Assembly: GCA_003223935.1 (NCBI GenBank)
Contig: QHXQ01000030.1
Span: 26,410-90,409 of the forward strand
Direction: 5' to 3'
Length of the DNA: 64,000 bases
From: Acidobacteriota bacterium
GTDB taxonomy: Bacteria > Acidobacteriota > Blastocatellia > Pyrinomonadales > Pyrinomonadaceae
Shown here: positions 37,051 through 45,638 of the stretch, one piece after another
Position numbering within the stretch: position 1 is the stretch's first letter
Layout: each line of letters starts with the position of its first letter
Translations under genes and position numbers: made by a program
The notes under the pieces: model-generated
Told to the model about the DNA's origin: nothing
Databases searched by the model: none
The model's input: only the letters and a program-made list of their open reading frames with translations

Positions 37051-37746
37051 ATGTATCGCCCTACTTTGCTCCCGACGTCCGCGCAGAACGAGCAGTTTGC
37101 CGGTGTCACTTATCATCTCGATGGTGAACTCGTGCCGGTCTTGACGGTCGAACTCGCGCCGCAGAGTTCGATCTATTTTGAGCATCACATCTTATTGTGG
37201 AAGCACCCGAGCATCACCATTGATTTGAAATCAATGAAGGGCGCGTTCAAGCGTATGATGGCGGGAATGCAGATTTTCGTCACGCAGGCCACGGGGCCGG
37301 GCCAGATCGCCTTTAGTCGCGACGGCGCAGGCCACATCTTTGCAATTCACATGTATCGAGGCGCAGAGATTCACGTCCGCGAGCATCAGTTTCTCGCCGC
37401 GACCGGCAATATTGATTACACGTTCGAGCGCGTCCGGGGCGTCGCCAACATGCTGTTCGGCGGCACAGGTTTCTTCATTGATAAATTTCATGTGGTCGAA
37501 GGCGAGGGCATTCTCTGGCTGCACGGCTACGGCAATGTCTTCGAGAAGACGCTCGCGCCGAATGAACAGATTGACGTGGAGCCGGGCGGCTGGCTCTACA
37601 AAGAACCGAGCGTACGCATGGAGACCAACGTGCAAAGGTTATCGGTCGGCCTGTTCGCAGGCATGAACCTGATCACGAACCGCTTTACGGGGCCGGGCCG
37701 CGTCGGCATTCAATCAATGTACCTGCACATGCCAACCGAGACTTAA
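37051..37746 (+). CDS. AIM24 family protein
   Basis: 231-residue beta-rich protein of the AIM24/TdhB type, function unknown in bacteria. The family pattern is clear: VTYHLDGELVPVLTVELAPQ at the start, GPGQIAFSRDGAGHIFAI, VRGVANMLFGGTGFFIDKF and GILWLHGYGNVFEKTLAPNE. The start ATG 37051 has AAGGAGG about 6 bp upstream. It stands alone on the + strand before the trio of membrane genes. Confidence 0.9.
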   Translation: MYRPTLLPTSAQNEQFAGVTYHLDGELVPVLTVELAPQSSIYFEHHILLWKHPSITIDLKSMKGAFKRMMAGMQIFVTQATGPGQIAFSRDGAGHIFAIHMYRGAEIHVREHQFLAATGNIDYTFERVRGVANMLFGGTGFFIDKFHVVEGEGILWLHGYGNVFEKTLAPNEQIDVEPGGWLYKEPSVRMETNVQRLSVGLFAGMNLITNRFTGPGRVGIQSMYLHMPTET

Positions 37747-37868
37747 GCGTTCAAGGAAACCACGCCCGATTTTGCCAATCAGCAAACCGTCGGCTATGTG
37801 GCCGCCGTAGAAACAACACCGCACCGCAATGGATAGACATTTCGGTTAAAACTTCGGAGGTTGAAACG

Positions 37869-38459
37869 ATGAAAAGTTGGATTAAAGGTTGCGCGCTCGT
37901 CGCGTTGTTCTTGGCGGCGCTCATGCCCGCACGGGCTGACGTAGCGAGACCAAAGGATGAACGCAACAAGCCGGCGAACGTCACTATCACGATGCGGATC
38001 GAGCCGAACTTTAAGGCGACGGAAGCCAAGCTGCTGATCCCGCGTTCGATGTGGGAACAGATGAAGGCGCAGCTTGATGGCAACGACGCGCAAGCTGCGG
38101 CCGCGAGCGCACGCTTTAATTCGCTTGGCGGCGCGCAGATTGTGGTGGCGGGCCTCTTTCTTTCTTTAGCGTTCGCGTTTGCCGGCGTGTGGTTTGTGCG
38201 CACGCGCAGAGAGACGCGCAAGCTTACACCTGCGGCGCTCGTTGTGGCGCTCGTCATGCTATGCGGCGCAGGCGCTGGGATAGCTTACGCCAACGCCGCC
38301 CCGCCGTCCGTCAGGCGCAATCTGAACTCTGGCATTCTCGTGCCCTCGGCGCAGTCTTATGGCGCTTACGGCCAAGTCAAGGTCGAGATTACGGATGAGG
38401 AAAGTCAGATCGTACTCGTCTTGCCGAAGGCGAAAGAGAACAACTCGGACGACGAGTGA
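37869..38459 (+). CDS. Secreted/membrane protein of unknown function, first of a coupled trio
   Basis: 196 residues. A signal peptide (residues 5-24, ...PARA-DV) precedes a short domain (VTITMRIEPNFKATEAKLLI) and two membrane segments (about 90-108 and 117-137). A C-terminal beta domain ends in an acidic tail (ENNSDDE). ATG 37869 has GGAGG 7-8 bp upstream. It overlaps the next gene by 4 bp (GTGA), so the products are probably made together. I do not recognise the family. Confidence 0.75.
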   Translation: MKSWIKGCALVALFLAALMPARADVARPKDERNKPANVTITMRIEPNFKATEAKLLIPRSMWEQMKAQLDGNDAQAAAASARFNSLGGAQIVVAGLFLSLAFAFAGVWFVRTRRETRKLTPAALVVALVMLCGAGAGIAYANAAPPSVRRNLNSGILVPSAQSYGAYGQVKVEITDEESQIVLVLPKAKENNSDDE

Positions 38460-39499
38460 GCGAGACCGCAAGCGAACGCATGCAACAGATCGTTGAACAA
38501 CTATCGCTCGCACGCGGCGCGCGCCGACAGACGTTTGCGCCGCGCTTCGCTGTCGTGTGTCTCTGTTTCTGCCTGCTCGCTGCGTTCTTGATTAGCTGGC
38601 AACCGCTTCAACTATCAATCGCCACCATCTTTCTCTTCGCCGGCCCGCACAATCTCGTCGAGTTTCGCTATTTCCTCGCGCGCATGCCCGCGCGTTGGGG
38701 CAGATCGAGACGCTTCTATGCGGTCGGACTCGGCGGCGTGGCGCTGTTGACCGCGACCTACGCGCTGCTCTATGCGTTGGGCCAATCTTGGTACTTGAAG
38801 GAGACGGCATGGACGATGTGCATCGCGGGTTGGAACACGGCGCTCGTCTTGTGGCTCTGCGCGCTCGTCTATCTGCGCGGGCGTGCAGACAGTCGGCGCG
38901 ATTGGTCTTGGGTCTTCGCCATCGGCTTTGCCTTGTGCGCGTGTGCGTGGGCCGCGCCTTTGTGGTTTAGTCTGGCGCTCGTCTATTTGCACCCGCTCGT
39001 CGCTCTGTGGTTTCTCGACCGGCAACTCAAACGCACGCGCCCTGAGTGGCGCAAGACTTATCATCTGTGTCTTGCAACATTGCCGCTCCTACTTGCGCTC
39101 ATGTGGATGCAACTGGCGCACGCACCAAACTTGCCCGCCGCCGACGCGCTCTCATGGCGCATCGCACAGCACGCGGGCGCGAGTGTGTTGATGAACGTGT
39201 CGAGTCATCTGCTCGTCGCCACGCACGTCTTTTTGGAGACGATTCATTACGGCGTGTGGCTCGTGCTAATGCCGCTCATCGGGCTTGGCGCTATGTGGCG
39301 GACGAATCGGATTCCGCTCGCGTCGCAGCGCACGGGTTGGCCGCGCCTCGTCCGTGCGGCGCTTGTGCTTGGCGTCTTCGTCGTGCTCGCGTTGTGGGTT
39401 TGTTTCGCCGTCAACTACACGACCACGCGCGACATCTATTTCACTTTCGCGATGGCGCACGTCTTGGCGGAAGCGCCGTTTCTGATTCGCTTGCTGTGA
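38456..39499 (+). CDS. Polytopic membrane protein of unknown function
   Basis: 347 residues from GTG 38456, which overlaps the previous stop. About eight to nine hydrophobic segments are visible (FAVVCLCFCLLAAFLIS, LQLSIATIFLFAGPHNLVEF, VALLTATYALLYAL and others). Conserved-looking polar spots within the membrane include AGPHNLVEFRYF and HVFLETIHYGVWL, which hint at a metal or cofactor site, but no family is recognised. It is coupled at both ends: its stop overlaps a GTG start of the next gene. Confidence 0.72.
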   Translation: MSETASERMQQIVEQLSLARGARRQTFAPRFAVVCLCFCLLAAFLISWQPLQLSIATIFLFAGPHNLVEFRYFLARMPARWGRSRRFYAVGLGGVALLTATYALLYALGQSWYLKETAWTMCIAGWNTALVLWLCALVYLRGRADSRRDWSWVFAIGFALCACAWAAPLWFSLALVYLHPLVALWFLDRQLKRTRPEWRKTYHLCLATLPLLLALMWMQLAHAPNLPAADALSWRIAQHAGASVLMNVSSHLLVATHVFLETIHYGVWLVLMPLIGLGAMWRTNRIPLASQRTGWPRLVRAALVLGVFVVLALWVCFAVNYTTTRDIYFTFAMAHVLAEAPFLIRLL

Positions 39500-40020
39500 G
39501 ACTCAGGTCAAAGTACAGTTCGCTCATCGGCGCAAGCGCGCGCATCGTGTTGCCTCTGCTCGCCGTGCATCTCGCTTGCTGGAGTGCGTTCGGTTTTGAC
39601 GTGCGGCTTGAACCGACGATGACGACCTCGCGGCCGAGCGAGCTGTGGCTCTTTCTGCCCGTCGGTTATCTCGTTTCGGTGGCGATTGAGACACCCGTCT
39701 TGCTCATCGGCTTGTCAAAGCAACTGAGCTTTCGCCAACGCCTCTTCGCCGGGTTGTGGCTGACGGCCTGCACGTATCCGATTGTCGTGTTGGTCTTGCC
39801 CGTTCTGTTCGCCGATGCGCCACGCAGTTTTTATCTACTCGTCGCGGAGACGTTTGCGCCCGTCGCCGAGTGCGCGCTCTTCTGGCTGGCCTTTCGACGC
39901 CAACTTGACGCGCACAAGCAGACTTGGCGGCGCAACTTCGCCGTCATCGTCATCGCCAACCTGCTCTCGTTCATCGGCGGCGAACTGCTCAACGCGACAC
40001 GTTGGTTCGGCTTGTTCTGA
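39496..40020 (+). CDS. Small polytopic membrane protein, third of the trio
   Basis: 174 residues from GTG 39496, overlapping the previous stop by 4 bp; the apparent longer frame upstream lies inside the preceding gene and is chance. Five hydrophobic segments, including IVLPLLAVHLACWSAFGF, LWLFLPVGYLVSVAIETPVL and FAVIVIANLLSFIGGELL. The motif VAIETPVLLIGLS places a glutamate inside the membrane. Function unknown; tight coupling suggests a complex with the two upstream products. Confidence 0.7.
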   Translation: MRLRSKYSSLIGASARIVLPLLAVHLACWSAFGFDVRLEPTMTTSRPSELWLFLPVGYLVSVAIETPVLLIGLSKQLSFRQRLFAGLWLTACTYPIVVLVLPVLFADAPRSFYLLVAETFAPVAECALFWLAFRRQLDAHKQTWRRNFAVIVIANLLSFIGGELLNATRWFGLF

Positions 40021-40032
40021 AGCAGGTGCGCG

Positions 40033-40602
40033 ATGCGCAAGATCATCGTCTATATCGCAACCAGCGCCGATGGCTATATCGCCCGTGCGGATGGCGACGT
40101 AGCATGGCTCAATCGCCCGCGCACGGCCGGCGATTACGGCATGCGCGCTTTCTATAAATCTATTGACACGGTGTTGCTGGGCCGCAAGACATACGACCTC
40201 GCGCTTAAGTTCGGGCAAGAGTCTTATCTCGGCAAGAAAAACTACATCTTCTCACGCAGGAGACGGCGCAAGCGCGCGCCAAACGTAGAGTTTGTGCCGG
40301 GCGAGATTGACGCATTCGCTCAGCAACTACGAAGTGTCGCCGGCAGAGACATCTGGCTGGTCGGGGGCGCGGAACTCGTCGCAGCCTTTTTGGATGCAGG
40401 ACAGATTGACGAGTTTATGATCCACGTCGTGCCCGTCTTCATCGGCGCAGGCTTACCGCTGATTGCGCCGCGCCACCGGCAGATCGGACTGGAACTACTC
40501 GCCTGCGAGAACTACGCCGACGGCGTCGTCAAGCTTCATTATCGTGTGCTACGACAAGAGACCGAGAGAACGAAAGCAAGCAAACAAGTCAGCCCCGACT
40601 GA
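40033..40602 (+). CDS. Dihydrofolate-reductase-like (RibD C-terminal) protein
   Basis: 189 residues of the RibD_C/DHFR-like NADPH-binding fold. It opens KIIVYIATSADGYIARADGD, has TVLLGRKTYDLAL, the nucleotide-binding IWLVGGAELVAAFLDAGQID and ends EFMIHVVPVFIGAGLPL. This group (YyaP/YwjB-like) is distinct from the folate enzyme and its substrate is unknown. ATG 40033 lies 12 bp after the membrane trio, possibly in the same transcript. Confidence 0.88.
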   Translation: MRKIIVYIATSADGYIARADGDVAWLNRPRTAGDYGMRAFYKSIDTVLLGRKTYDLALKFGQESYLGKKNYIFSRRRRRKRAPNVEFVPGEIDAFAQQLRSVAGRDIWLVGGAELVAAFLDAGQIDEFMIHVVPVFIGAGLPLIAPRHRQIGLELLACENYADGVVKLHYRVLRQETERTKASKQVSPD

Positions 40603-40742
40603 TCCCTTCATTGATCTTGAAGCAGATGATAATATCTGCGCCGTTCATGCCCGACAGTTCATAAAATTTTAGCGCGTGCTGGTCTCATGCTTTTGATCTA
40701 GCGGGTGGCTTGCACGTCTAGCAAAATTTAAGGAGCGAGACT

Positions 40743-41369
40743 ATGAATAATCTGGCTTACACATCGCAAGACCCTGCGACCATCGGCCCGAAGGTGGAAG
40801 AGAAGGTGCGCGAAGAGGTCGGCGCGAGTGCGCCTGTGCCTTATCAGGTAGAGACGGGCGAAGCGGCGACGGTGTCGGTCGGCTCATTCTTGGACGACGT
40901 CGCCGGTGCGCTCGTCGGCGGCAAAGATGAGACGCTCTTTCGGCTGCACTTTGATCTCGCGCAACCGCGCCCGGCGCACCTGCAAGTATCGGTCAACCGG
41001 CAAGGCGTTGGCTCGCACGTCGGCTTGCTGCTCTACACGGCGAAATTATCGAAGTCGGGCGGCGGCGAGGTCGCGCTTGAAGACCCGAAGTTTTTGGGCA
41101 AGTCGAAGTTTACCGGCGACGGCGCGGTGTGCGGGAAGTTGAACGCCAACGGCGAACTGATCAAGCGCGCCAATAGTTTTGCGCGCGTCGAATCGCAGTC
41201 GGGCGGCTTGACGCTCAAGATCAAACGCTGCTGTCGCGTCGTGCCGCACGAGAATGGTTCGATGCTCGTCATCGCAACGCTCCCCCGCCCCGTCAAGATG
41301 GGCTTCGGCGCGGCCATTGATGCCAAAGATTTCTTCGACATCGCAGACATGATCGAAGCGGCCCTTTGA
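40743..41369 (+). CDS. Conserved-looking protein of unknown function
   Basis: 208 residues, no signal peptide, mainly beta-strand in appearance. ATG 40743 has AAGGAGCG about 7 bp upstream. The N-terminus is charged (KVEEKVREEVG), then LFRLHFDLAQPRPAHLQVSV and LTLKIKRCCRVVPHENGSML. No known motif was recognised. It stands alone and ends at a T-run hairpin. Confidence 0.65.
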   Translation: MNNLAYTSQDPATIGPKVEEKVREEVGASAPVPYQVETGEAATVSVGSFLDDVAGALVGGKDETLFRLHFDLAQPRPAHLQVSVNRQGVGSHVGLLLYTAKLSKSGGGEVALEDPKFLGKSKFTGDGAVCGKLNANGELIKRANSFARVESQSGGLTLKIKRCCRVVPHENGSMLVIATLPRPVKMGFGAAIDAKDFFDIADMIEAAL

Positions 41370-41389
41370 GCGCTGGCAGACGGAAGCGG

Positions 41390-41465
41390 TGCGAGCGATG
41401 GGACAAGAGGACGAGCGACGAGTTAAAACCTTTGCCTTGCTTGTCACTCGTCACTGCTTTTTTCG
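41390..41465. repeat. Degenerate inverted repeat of 7-bp units with T run
   Basis: The right arm (about 41440-41457: CTTGTCACTCGTCACTGC) carries the TTGTCAC/TCGTCAC units and runs into TTTTTT. The left arm (GCGAGCGATGGGACAAGAGG and after) is a decayed complement. It lies between a + strand gene and the convergent DoxX gene and probably terminates the former. Confidence 0.65.
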
Positions 41466-41518
41466 TGGTTCATTTTTCTCCGCGCCCTGCTCTGTCTCCT
41501 AACTGTGAGACAGGAGAC

Positions 41519-42040
41519 TCAAACACTAAGCGCCTCATGCACCGCTTGTTTGCTCTCTGTCCTCTTTCGTGCCAGCAGCGCATCGAGCGACCAACGTCCC
41601 GGCCCGACAATGAGCAAGAAGGTTGTGGTCAGCAACTGCGCATACTCCGAGCGTATTTCATGCAGGACGGCCCAGAAGCCGATTTGTGGCGGCGACGGCG
41701 GCAGCGGCAGCGGCGACGTGCCTAAGTACAGAGAGATTTTGGTCGTCAACATAGCGACCAGCATCTCTATGATAAAAGGGATGGCGACGAGGCGCGTGAG
41801 CAACCCTGTGAGCAGGAGCAGCCCGCCGATGATCTCAAGCGCGCCGACAAAGTTGGCCGTCGCTTGCGGTGCGGGCAGGCCGAGTTTGGTAAAACGGCCG
41901 ACGCCTTGATTAGGATAGGCAAATTTCAAGCTGCCTTCCCATAGAAACACGCCGCCGGCCATGAGTCGCAGTAGAACGGTGGCTGCGGGCGCGTCGGTCG
42001 GCGGGTTGAGCAGCCAATGCCATAGTCTGTTAATCTCCAC
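41519..42040 (-). CDS. DoxX family membrane protein
   Basis: 173 residues from GTG 42040, chosen because GAGAGGA lies about 9 bp upstream; the frame stays open to 42094. Four membrane segments. Typical DoxX features: VLLRLMAGGVFLWEGSLKF near the start, TKLGLPAPQATANFVGALEI and GGLLLLTGLLTRLVAIPF. DoxX-like proteins are linked to sulfur or redox chemistry but the role here is unknown. Divergent from the sigma factor gene. Confidence 0.88.
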   Translation of the reverse strand: MEINRLWHWLLNPPTDAPAATVLLRLMAGGVFLWEGSLKFAYPNQGVGRFTKLGLPAPQATANFVGALEIIGGLLLLTGLLTRLVAIPFIIEMLVAMLTTKISLYLGTSPLPLPPSPPQIGFWAVLHEIRSEYAQLLTTTFLLIVGPGRWSLDALLARKRTESKQAVHEALSV

Positions 42041-42237
42041 GATGCAAGTCCTCTCTTTCAGCTTGACGCCGGCCGAGCCGGCCAACCGTAGCACCGATCA
42101 TTTATTGCTGACCAAGCTAAAGCATCCTTCAGTTGTTCAGACCGTCTGCGGCGCGTAGATATTCCCGCGTGCAGCATTATTTTCGCGGCGGGAATAAAAT
42201 CGTCTTGCGTTCAGTCTTATGTTTAATCGGGCCGTTC

Positions 42238-42777
42238 GTGCCGGAGAGAGAAGAACGTTTGCAAGCACAGGACACACGCGCGCGGTTTGAACAGGCGATC
42301 ATGCCGCATCTGGATGCCGCGTACAATTTGGCGCGCTGGTTGACGCGCAACGACGCGGACGCAGAGGACGTGGTGCAGGAAGCGAGCTTGCGCGCCTTCA
42401 AAGCCTTTGCCGGTTTTCGCGGCGGCGACGGGCGCGCGTGGCTGCTCACGATTGTGCGCCACACCTGTTACACGTGGCTGCGCCAGCACCGCGCGCACGA
42501 ACTGACGACCGAATTTAACGAAGAGACGCACAGTGTCGAGCACGACAACCCGGAAACGCTCTTGCTTGCGCGCGCGGACACGCAGTTGCTCAGACAGGCG
42601 CTTGAAGCGTTGCCCGTAGAGTTTCGTGAGGTCATTATCCTGCGCGAATTGGAGGGCCTGTCTTACAAAGAGATCGCGCGCATCGCAGACGTACCCATCG
42701 GCACGGTCATGTCGCGGCTGGCGCGCGCACGCAAGCGGCTGCAAGTTTGTCTGACCGCGCCTGAACAGGAGGTCTAG
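42238..42777 (+). CDS. ECF-type RNA polymerase sigma factor
   Basis: 179 residues from GTG 42238. TTG 42259 is an alternative start, with the purine-rich GGAGAGAGAAGAA just upstream and a length of 172. Region 2 is clear: LDAAYNLARWLTRNDADAEDVVQEASLRAF, with FRGGDGRAWLLTIVRHTCYTW. Region 4 reads LPVEFREVIILRELEGLSYKEI and IADVPIGTVMSRLARARKRL. It ends one base before the TTG start of an anti-sigma gene, a standard ECF pair. Confidence 0.9.
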   Translation: MPEREERLQAQDTRARFEQAIMPHLDAAYNLARWLTRNDADAEDVVQEASLRAFKAFAGFRGGDGRAWLLTIVRHTCYTWLRQHRAHELTTEFNEETHSVEHDNPETLLLARADTQLLRQALEALPVEFREVIILRELEGLSYKEIARIADVPIGTVMSRLARARKRLQVCLTAPEQEV

Positions 42778-42778
42778 T

Positions 42779-43537
42779 TTGAACTGTCAAGAGACGCAAG
42801 AATTATTGCACGGATACATGGACGGCGAATTAGACCTGCGGAGCAACTTGGACGTTGAGCAACACGTGCAAGCTTGTCCGGCGTGCGCGCGTGCGCTGCA
42901 AGCTCAGCAAGCGTTGCGCTCTGCGCTCGGCGATAGCGCGCTCTATTACAAAGCGCCGCCGCACTTGTGCGCGCGCGTGCAGACGACTTTGCGCGTGCGC
43001 GACAGGAGCGCAGCCGGTTCACGCATCATAGCTTGGCGCTGGTTGGCTGTCGGCCTCTCCTTTGCGCTGCTCACGATTATCATCTGGAGTCTCGCCTTCA
43101 TACGGTCGCGGCCCACAGCCGACGAACTCTTGGCGCGCGAGCTTGTCGCCAGTCACGTCCGCTCTTTGATGGCGAATCATCTGACGGACGTGCCGTCCAC
43201 AGATCAGCACACGGTCAAGCCTTGGTTTGACGGCAGACTAGACTTCGCGCCGCCGGTCGTGGACTTGACGGCGCAAGCGTTTCCGCTGGTCGGCGGGCGT
43301 TTGGACTATATCAACAGCCGACCTGTCGCCGCGCTCGTCTATCAACGGCGGCAACATTTCATCAATCTATTCATCTGGCCCGCCAGCGACGAGGCGGAGC
43401 GCGGGCCACAGATGTCTGTGCGGCAAGGCTATAATTTGATCCACTGGACGAGAGCGGGCATGAGCTATTGGGCGGTCTCCGATCTCAACCTGAGCGAGTT
43501 GCAAGCGTTCGCTCAAGCGTTACAAAATCCAACTTAA
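42779..43537 (+). CDS. Membrane anti-sigma factor with zinc-finger domain
   Basis: 252 residues. It starts at TTG 42779, supported by AGGAGG 6-7 bp upstream. The N-terminal ZAS motif is intact: MNCQETQELLHGYMDGELD followed by HVQACPACAR (H-x3-C-x2-C). One membrane segment at about residues 84-106 (RWLAVGLSFALLTIIIWSL), then an extracytoplasmic domain of 140 residues that may sense the signal. It should hold the upstream sigma factor inactive at the membrane. Confidence 0.88.
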   Translation: MNCQETQELLHGYMDGELDLRSNLDVEQHVQACPACARALQAQQALRSALGDSALYYKAPPHLCARVQTTLRVRDRSAAGSRIIAWRWLAVGLSFALLTIIIWSLAFIRSRPTADELLARELVASHVRSLMANHLTDVPSTDQHTVKPWFDGRLDFAPPVVDLTAQAFPLVGGRLDYINSRPVAALVYQRRQHFINLFIWPASDEAERGPQMSVRQGYNLIHWTRAGMSYWAVSDLNLSELQAFAQALQNPT

Positions 43538-43579
43538 CGCGCACATGCCGCGCGCCATCATGACTGAGAGCTAAAGCTT

Positions 43580-43984
43580 ATGTCAGTTGAGATCAACAAA
43601 CAGGTCGTCCTTGAATACGTGGCTGCGTTCAATCGCGGCGACATAGCGGCGCTCGAACATCTGTTCACAGCCGACGCGCTCGTCTATGGCGTGTTCGGTT
43701 GGGGCGGTTTAGATCAGGTCATCCCGATCTGGCGCGAAATCCGCGCGGCGTTTGCCATCGAACTACAAGTCGAGGCGTTGGTCGCTGAAGGCGATACGGT
43801 CGCGGTGCGCTATTTGGAGCGTGGCACGTCGGTCGGCCCGTTTCGCGGTCAACCGGCGACGGGGAAATCGTTCGAGGTGGTGGCGATGGAATGGTTCATC
43901 CTAAAGGACGGGAAGATTCACCGGCGTTGGGGCGCACGCGACTCCGCCGCGCAGTTTCGGCAGATGGGCTTGGCGCTTGGTTGA
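43580..43984 (+). CDS. SnoaL/NTF2-like protein
   Basis: 134 residues with the cone-like SnoaL fold pattern: VLEYVAAFNRGDIAALEHLFTADA at the start, TVAVRYLERGTSVGPFRGQP and GKSFEVVAMEWFILKDGKI. Catalytic role unknown; many relatives are isomerases or binding proteins. ATG 43580. It lies 42 bp after the anti-sigma gene and may share its transcript. Confidence 0.85.
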   Translation: MSVEINKQVVLEYVAAFNRGDIAALEHLFTADALVYGVFGWGGLDQVIPIWREIRAAFAIELQVEALVAEGDTVAVRYLERGTSVGPFRGQPATGKSFEVVAMEWFILKDGKIHRRWGARDSAAQFRQMGLALG

Positions 43985-44030
43985 CAGATAGAGACCTGTG
44001 CGCCCGCCAACGTCGCTCTTCCATCTCGCT

Positions 44031-44669
44031 TCAGTCCTCGCCGTTGACCAACGCGCTGCGCAATGCCGCCAGTTGCGGCGAACGGATAGTGTATTGCTCC
44101 GCGCCAAATTTGAGTTTGAGACTGTTAGCGTTGGTTAGTTGCGGCAGATCGTCGGGCAATAGTTTGAAGACGACGCTTTCACGCTGCTCGGCCGGGCTGG
44201 TCGGGTTGATCTCGACCGATTCGGTCTTATAGTCCGTGCGCTCGTAGCTGTAATGATAATCGTCTGCGTTGATCTCGATCTGTTTGATTGCATTGAGGCG
44301 CGCGCCCTGCTCCGGCGCGGCCGTTGATTCGACGATCAAATAGACGGCAGACAGATCGGCTGTGGTCGCGCCTTTGTAAACCAGTTGAAAGGTGAGCGCC
44401 AGCTCACGCGCGGGCGATGATGCAGCCCCGCCCATGATCTTCGCCGCGTTGCGACTGAGCAGCGGAATATCCACGTTCAAGTAGGTGGCGTTGTGCTCGT
44501 GGTCATAATACTTACGCGGGCGCGCGGGCGGCGCTTCCGTCCGTTCCACCTTCTTGAGCGAGGGCGCAGCAGGTTTTTGCTCCTGCGGTGTTAGTTGCCC
44601 GGCGCTCGACGCAACCGACGCAGACGCGCACACACAGATAGACGCCAGCACAAGCTTTAAGCATCGCAT
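44031..44669 (-). CDS. Secreted protein of unknown function
   Basis: 212 residues. A signal peptide (residues 2-22, ...ASVA-SS) and a proline/lysine-rich stretch precede a beta-rich domain (ELALTFQLVYKGATTADLSAVYLI) that reads like an extracytoplasmic ligand-binding or adhesion domain. No family recognised. ATG 44669 is the first start that gives a signal peptide. Confidence 0.7.
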   Translation of the reverse strand: MRCLKLVLASICVCASASVASSAGQLTPQEQKPAAPSLKKVERTEAPPARPRKYYDHEHNATYLNVDIPLLSRNAAKIMGGAASSPARELALTFQLVYKGATTADLSAVYLIVESTAAPEQGARLNAIKQIEINADDYHYSYERTDYKTESVEINPTSPAEQRESVVFKLLPDDLPQLTNANSLKLKFGAEQYTIRSPQLAALRSALVNGED

Positions 44670-44749
44670 GGGTGTATCTTATACCAACTCGTCGGGGCCA
44701 AGTGAGGGGTTGAGTAGAGCAAAGACAGAACAATGAGGCATTTTATCTA

Positions 44750-45220
44750 GTGCATGAGATAACCCCAGAGTTTTACTGTGATGTCTTCGACCAGCTCGAA
44801 CGCGAACAAGTGCGTTATGTCGTGGTCGGCGGTATCGCCGTCATCTTGCACGGCTATGTGCGGCCCATCGCCGACCTAGACATCGTCGTCGCGGCCGCGC
44901 CTGAAGAAGCGAACCGCACGCTGCACACGTTGATGCGCGCCGGTTTCATGCCCACCATTCCGCTCCCGTTGCATACACTGACGGTGATGCGTCTGTTCGA
45001 CCATGCGCGGCGGGAGCTTGATGTTTTCGTTCGCTATCTCATCCCGTTTGATGAACTGTGGGCGCAGTCAGAATCCATGCGCGTCGGCGACAGCACAGTG
45101 CGAGTTATGTCGCTTGAGCATCTGCTCCGGGAAAAGCGGCTCAATGGCCGACCGCGCGACTTACAAGACATTGAAGAGTTGCTCGCGATCAAAGGGCGTG
45201 ATAGCCGTCCGAGCAACTGA
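44750..45220 (+). CDS. Nucleotidyltransferase-fold protein (MNT/AbiEii-like)
   Basis: 156 residues from GTG 44750. The nucleotidyltransferase core is seen as VRYVVVGGIAVILHGYVRPI followed by the metal-binding ADLDIVVAA (D-x-D) and a later aspartate in RRELDVFV. These minimal nucleotidyltransferases are often one half of toxin-antitoxin or phage-defence pairs (AbiEii, MenT, MNT-HEPN). The next gene, 10 bp downstream, encodes a small acidic protein and is the likely partner. Confidence 0.8.
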   Translation: MHEITPEFYCDVFDQLEREQVRYVVVGGIAVILHGYVRPIADLDIVVAAAPEEANRTLHTLMRAGFMPTIPLPLHTLTVMRLFDHARRELDVFVRYLIPFDELWAQSESMRVGDSTVRVMSLEHLLREKRLNGRPRDLQDIEELLAIKGRDSRPSN

Positions 45221-45230
45221 AGGAGTATGA

Positions 45231-45521
45231 ATGCACAAACATCTCAGCGAGTATCCGCCTGCGCCACCTGATCGAGTCGGGGATGCGAAAAAGCTTTTCC
45301 CTTATCAAACCATGTCGGCCGAAGAATACGCGGCGCGCGAGGGGCACAACTGGTTCTGCTTCTCCTTCGGTGAATACATCTACGGCGATCCACAACTCAA
45401 CGAGTGGATACACACCCTGGACGATATTTTCTTCACCCCCGGACGGCTCACGGAAGTTCGGCAGCAATATCTCAGCCCGGAGGAGATCAAACAGGCTGAA
45501 GAGAGTGAACGAGACTTCTAG
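45231..45521 (+). CDS. Small acidic protein, putative partner of the nucleotidyltransferase
   Basis: 96 residues; rich in E, Y and P (PYQTMSAEEYAAREGHNW). ATG 45231 with AAGGAG about 7 bp upstream. No known domain; it is not HEPN-like. It follows the nucleotidyltransferase after 10 bp and ends at a short hairpin. Role as antitoxin or effector is unproven. Confidence 0.65.
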   Translation: MHKHLSEYPPAPPDRVGDAKKLFPYQTMSAEEYAAREGHNWFCFSFGEYIYGDPQLNEWIHTLDDIFFTPGRLTEVRQQYLSPEEIKQAEESERDF

Positions 45522-45560
45522 CTTCCTGCATCGCTCACAACAGACCGGATGGACAAAGAC

Positions 45561-45589
45561 AGAGAGGCGGTCAGAGAGGCCGCCTCTCT
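45561..45589. terminator. Hairpin between convergent genes
   Basis: Perfect 10-bp stem (45561-45570 with 45580-45589, AGAGAGGCGG) around a 9-base loop, with no strong T run. It lies between two convergent reading frames and probably ends transcription from one or both sides. Confidence 0.6.
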
Positions 45590-45638
45590 GGCGCGCTTGC
45601 TCGCTGCGCCTTGCTCCCATAGCCCGATGCCATAGTAA

